Shown piece after piece: positions 59,503 through 64,000 of a stretch of DNA of 64,000 nt. Source of the stretch: Bimastos eiseni. Its lineage: Eukaryota; Annelida; Clitellata; Crassiclitellata; Lumbricidae. The first letter of the stretch is position 1, and each line of letters opens with the position of its first letter. The position numbers and the translations under genes were made by a program. The stretch is from contig OY365808.1 in the NCBI GenBank assembly GCA_959347315.1, forward strand, positions 7,641,979-7,705,978. Direction: 5' to 3'. The notes under the pieces were generated by a model. That model was given only the letters and a program-made list of their open reading frames with translations. It had not been told where the DNA came from and did not search any database.

Positions 59503-59662
59503 GGCCGTTCACATATTATATAACGCTCAGAGGGTAGGTGGGTGGGTTCCGGTTTTGTTAGCGTAATATTGTGTAGGGTGGGGTGTAGGTTGAAGGTTTC
59601 GTTAATGTTTTGATACGAATCTCATTAATCGCATTCAATTATATTATTTTTAAAACAGCTTA

Positions 59663-60215
59663 GTAGAAGCTTAAATGGAAGATGGATCGATGAAAAGAAT
59701 AGTGCTTATGTAGAAGCTGGATTGATGGAAAGAATTATGCTCAAGTCGAAGCTGGATTGATAAGAGAATTCTGCTTAATCATAAGCAAAATTGATTATGA
59801 CTATTCTGTTCAAATAGTAGCTTGGATGATACAAGGATTTTGCTAAAATGGAAGCGGGGTGGTCGATGAAAGGAGTCATGTGCATTTAAATAAAAGATAG
59901 ATTAATATAAAGAATTCAGCTTAAATAGCAGTTGGAGTAACCAAACAAATTATTGCTTAATTAGAAGGTAGATTGACCAAAAATATTATGCTCAAATTGA
60001 AGCTTCTCTCCAAGCAGGATTCTATTCATTAATCCAGCATCCATTTATGCAGAATTCTTTTCATCAGTCCAGCGTCCATATAAGCAGAATTCTTTTTATC
60101 AATCCAGCTTCTATTTCAATAATGCTGCTTGTTCTAAATGACGAATTCTGTCCATTAATCCAGCTTCCATTTATTTGAGGAAGAATTCATTTCGTCAATC
60201 CAATTTCTATTTCAA
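59663..60215. repeat. Satellite array with direct and inverted halves
   Basis: At 59663-60005, diverged units of TTAAATGGAAGATGGATCGA run forward. From about 60010 to 60215, reverse-complement units (GAATTCTTTTCATCAGTCCA and relatives) run the other way. Same family as eIF3a intron 1 (11918-12450). Units are 35-45 bp, diverged by roughly a fifth. Confidence 0.8.
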
Positions 60216-60700
60216 ATTTAAAGAGCATGGTATGTTAAAAAAATATTGCTGTAAGCATATACTTAACCAACCAAAATTTCGATTGTTATGCACATAAATT
60301 AAACGTAGCTTGGTATTTAAATAATTAGTGATACATAATTAATGAAATTGTCAACATAATGCTCTTACTCGTCAATATGTGTGCTGTGTAAGTGATCAAA
60401 GTTGGAAATATACGTGGAGATTTGCCATAGCGTGAATATGTCCATGGGAAATGTCCTAGACCCGCCAATCACGTGTCGAGTACGGTACGGGTGCGGAAAA
60501 CCCGCGGGTACGGGTGGATCGGGTGGTAACTTTGAGTACGGGTTAGCAGATGTTCTTAGCCATGCATCTGGCCTCTAAATCGGACTCAGACAACCGCTGG
60601 ACACCATTCTCTGGACTTGCCCTCGGATACGACGCAGAACCCGTGAATACGCTTATACCGGCGTTAAGATTAAAAGTGCATTGACCACAGCGTTTCAGCA

Positions 60701-61265
60701 TTATTTATTATTATTTATTATTATTTATTATTATTTATTATTATTTATTATTATTTATTATTATTTATTATTATTTATTATTATTTATTATTATTTATAC
60801 TATTACAGTAATTTTACATAGCGCCCCTTCTAGTTTGTCTACTCAGAAGCGCTCCCAACTCAGCCCTAGCCGAACAGAACAGTCTTAAGAGCAGTTGGAA
60901 ACAAGGTAGACTGATTAAATTAGTTTAATAGGTATTTGTCGAAGGATGGTAGGGAGCCCATTCCATATCACAGGACCAGACACTGAGAAGGCGCGGCGCT
61001 GCCTCATAGCAGTTCGGGAACGGGGTACAATAATTTAAGCTTGTCCAGCTGAGCGCAGAGAGCGACGGCGTTGAACATGCGTAGTAGAGCGCCAGAGCTC
61101 CCGCAAATATGGTGGGGCTAGACCCTCAATACAGCGCCGTACCAGAACAGAAACCCGATAAACATTACGCTGTGGGTATTCCTCTGAATCAAATGTGCTG
61201 CTCAGACATCGCAACCATAAGAGCTGGCAATAAAAAGATAGTTGAATGCGCGTTGTCAAGGCCAT
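60701..61265 (-). mobile_element. LINE C-terminus with 3' UTR and decamer tail
   Basis: The minus strand reads YRVSVLVRRCIEGLAPPYLR then RRRSLRSAG and, after a shift, RRAFSVSGPVIWNGLPTILR. These are the canonical LINE C-terminal motifs. The 3' UTR (GGGGCGCTATGTAAAATTAC) is followed by a tail of about ten perfect decamers TTATTTATTA (60701-60798, + sense). Confidence 0.88.
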
Positions 61266-62173
61266 GTTGTATGAAGTAGTGTAGCCTACATTTGTGCTGC
61301 ATATTCATTATGCTGTACAACATTGCTGTTGGAACTGGTCTAGCCGTTGATAGTCGTTGCTCTTAATCTCGAGTCACTACTTGAGCTTTGTAGAAATTGT
61401 AGCCTATAAGCACAAATAACTGTGACCGCTGTGATCAATTGCTTACTTTGCCTGGTTCGAGAACATTATCATGTCAGTTCATCAATGGCCGACGAGTAAA
61501 ATCTATGAAGCTGTGGATATCTGTGAATAGATATATGTATATATATATGCATATATATATATATATGGCACAGGCTAGAAAGTCCGGTGTGCATGCTTGA
61601 CTCTAAGAGCAATTGTGCACTGACGACTTTAAACAGCTTTGGTCTTATCGAGTTGTAGCCATAGGTGGACTTCACTACAGCCTAAATCAACCGTCAAACG
61701 ATCGAGTTGAAGCTGTATTCATTCGAAGAAGATTCGGGGTTTTCTTCCAGACAGGTTAGTTGATTTCTAGCTATAGCCTGCGTTTTCGAAAGAGTAGTGA
61801 CTAGCGTGTTTAATTAATAATTATTTAATTGGATGCTTTGAAGGCTTGATTCTAGCTCGCATTTGTGACCACTGACCATTCCCTTCGTTTCATAGGAGAC
61901 ATAATTGTATCCCACATGGGCCAGTTATTGTGACACTGAGCTTCGTTGCGTAGGCCTAATTGTGGATTGGGTCTATTGAGCGCAGGACATTAACTCTGGA
62001 TATTTTCCCCGGATATATTCTCAGGCGCACTGACCCCGGATATAACCCCTTATTTGAAATAGGCCATATCAACCGACAAATTTCCCGCTCTGCACCGCCC
62101 CAAGTCCCATGCTAAATAAGAATAATTATGGCCGTACTTAACGTTTGCAAGTAGGCAGTCTGTCATTGCCCAT

Positions 62174-62682
62174 CAGCGGCGTAGCTAGGGGGCGGCAGAG
62201 GGACACGTGTTCCCGAGCGCCGAGCTGGAGTGGGCGCCAAAATGAGGACTAAAATTATTATTTTTTATTTCGAAACTAACTAATTCATCCCAAAAAAGTT
62301 AGTAAGATTACATTTTGGCGCCCCCCAAGTCTTCATCACAAACAGGTTGTCGTACATGATTTTGGCGCCCCTAAAATCTTCATTGCAAACAGGTTTTCAC
62401 ACATGATTTTGGCACCCCCGGGCCGCACTGCTCTGTCATCACTAAGGACCCGTATGAGTCGACATAATATTATGTCGTAGTTCAAAATCAATTGCAAGCT
62501 GTGATCTGTCCTACAGCAAGTTGAAGCTAATTTTATCGTATTTGCAGCTTCAATGGGACAAGATCGTCTCAGCGATCCTGTTCTTCTAAGCATCGAACGA
62601 GAAACATAGGATAAAACAAATTTTGATAACGTCATTGACCAATTTGCGACAGTTAAATCAAGATACCCTAGCTACGCCTCTG
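62174..62682. mobile_element. hAT-type element, 509 bp
   Basis: The left end CAGCGGCGTAGCTAGGG and inverted right end CAGAGGCGTAGCTAGGG. Perfect 8-bp target duplications TTGCCCAT flank it at 62166-62173 and 62683-62690. The interior repeats GATTTTGGCGCCCC/GTTTTGGCACCCC phrases. Non-coding. Confidence 0.92.
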
Positions 62683-62690
62683 TTGCCCAT

Positions 62691-63759
62691 GATGATCGTC
62701 ATCAATCCAACTTCTATTTACGCGGAGTTATTCTTACTAAATTGAAGCGAAAACCCTTCAGAATGGCTACCAGTGCGACGTACTCCGAGAGAAAAGAAGG
62801 CCTTCGGGTGAGACAAAGAGGCAGAGATGCCACCAGAGGAAACGGGAGCGCGGAGGGCGGGCGTGGGGTGCAGGAGAAGCCCTGGATAGCGGGTTCTGGT
62901 GTAATTTATTCATATCACAATTTCCCAGTTAAGATCCATTGATCCAACTTAGTTGCGTGCGCTTGGACTTTATTGTGCCGCCTATGATATAATTAATTAA
63001 TCAATTATTGTCAACACTCATTGTACGACATTCAATACAGTTTTAATTGCAAAATCTAACCACACCTTGAAGATCTGCACTTAGCCTGTAGTGAAAAGAA
63101 AGTAATACGGTAAACAGAATTCGTGATAAGTTACCAATTCTACAGCGCGACACAATTTTCTGAAATGCCCATAAAGACACTTTATCTGACGATCATACAA
63201 GGTCAAAGTCTAGACACAAGTCAGAGATGGCATGTGTTTTTGTATAGATTGACCAAAATAGCTTTGGTTAAACTCCACTTGAACTGATAGCCTGTCGCTA
63301 TCTATAAACAGCATGATTGCTTGAATCGCCACCATTCATCGTAATCAGCCAATCTGGACTACACTGCACTATTAGGTGTGGTTGTGGGTGTTGCAGCAAG
63401 GGTCTCACTTGGATTCTGCCGAAACGCCCAAAATATTGAGAGAAGAGGTAAATGTGCTCCCAACTGAGCTGACTAAGAGGTCTGGAGAGTTGTGGAGTCT
63501 CGAAGGTGCGGCCCCTGCTAGAACGGTTTCTAGTGCATAGGCCTATGCACTCGATAAAATGTATCCCAGATGCTTAAATCGTGGAATGTTACATGATCGA
63601 CAAAATTCAGAAAAATTTTGACTTACATGGAAACAAGCGCTCCCGGAAATCCTAAGAAAGATGTTTTCGAGAACTTTTAGACAATGCTTGTCAAACCGTG
63701 GAATGAACATGTTCACAGGAAGGCAATAGAGAGTACCTAAAACTCTCGCATACTTGCTA
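62691..63759. other. Intergenic DNA
   Basis: Starts with one inverted satellite unit (CATCAATCCAACTTCTATTT, about 62699). A 66-codon Arg/Gly-rich open frame at 62742-62942 has no recognised domain and is probably chance. Nothing else supported. Confidence 0.4.
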
Positions 63760-64000
63760 CCTAAGCCGAATGACTACAATGATGAATTTCGTTCCATCAT
63801 TGATTTTCATGCAGTCTCAAAAAGAAAAGAATGCTGTCTTGGTCTTAACATTTTTCTGCATTGTGACAGAATATTTCATGGCATTTGTTTTTATAGCCTG
63901 GTCGTGGTCTTGGTCTTAAGATTTTTATCTTGGGCTTAATCGTAGTCTATGTTCTCGGTTTTGCCGTCTTTTTGAGCTTGCCGCGATTGCGATTGGAGTC
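63760..64000 (+). repeat. TCTTGGTCT-rich dispersed repeat, edge of window
   Basis: GGTCTTGGTCTTAAGATTTT, TATCTTGGGCTT and GAGCTTG blocks match 53640-53790 in the same order and orientation. Related inverted blocks occur in 47095-47395. Cut by the window end. Confidence 0.55.

Noticed and set aside
62742..62942. Arg/Gly-rich 66-codon open frame
   Set aside because: No recognised domain, no splice context, and flanked by repeats.

Overview
This is a eukaryotic (metazoan) genomic window. Coding exons are short, bounded by GT..AG splice sites and separated by long AT-rich introns, and much of the rest is decayed retrotransposons, DNA-transposon derivatives and tandem repeats. I could not determine the species. 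The repeat style and the frequent palindrome TAGGCCTA make me suspect a marine invertebrate, perhaps an echinoderm, but that is only an impression.

Three protein-coding genes can be rebuilt exon by exon, all on the + strand. The first, at 11670-30283, is a complete 22-exon gene for eIF3a, the large scaffold subunit of translation initiation factor 3. It encodes about 1231 aa with every exon junction in frame, and one intron (13) appears to be of the rare GC-AG type. The other two are tandemly duplicated aldo-keto reductase genes at 41664-45621 and 54395-58671. Each has six exons and encodes 277 aa, with identical intron phases and about 87% protein identity. Both keep the catalytic Asp-Tyr-Lys-His tetrad.

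Layout: 1-11.6 kb is gene-poor. It holds a 143-bp hAT-type miniature element, a tRNA-derived SINE, a frameshifted LINE reverse-transcriptase 3' end (2655-4076, minus), an 873-bp inverted-repeat element (6518-7390) and a pyrimidine-rich composite tandem repeat (about 7720-10615). From 11.67 to 30.28 kb is eIF3a. Its introns carry a satellite-like array, three minisatellites, a LINE fragment, a SINE, a LINE tail 6 bp past a splice donor, and three hAT-type elements, one nested in another. From 30.3 to 41.6 kb is intergenic, with a 1.2-kb inverted-repeat element packed with GTGCGCAC palindromes, a MITE, a 300-bp TTA microsatellite, a SINE and LINE ends. From 41.6 to 58.7 kb lie the two reductases, separated by a broken LINE, the second MITE copy, AT-rich DNA and a third tRNA-Ser-like SINE. 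From 58.7 to 64 kb are LINE remnants, a direct/inverted satellite array and a 509-bp hAT element.

I found no operons, CRISPR arrays or prokaryotic features, and no credible new multi-gene system. The best-supported unusual signals are the set of hAT-type insertions with 8-bp target-site duplications, the palindrome-rich foldback element, the GC-AG intron in eIF3a, and a satellite family present both inside eIF3a intron 1 and as a direct/inverted array about 48 kb away.
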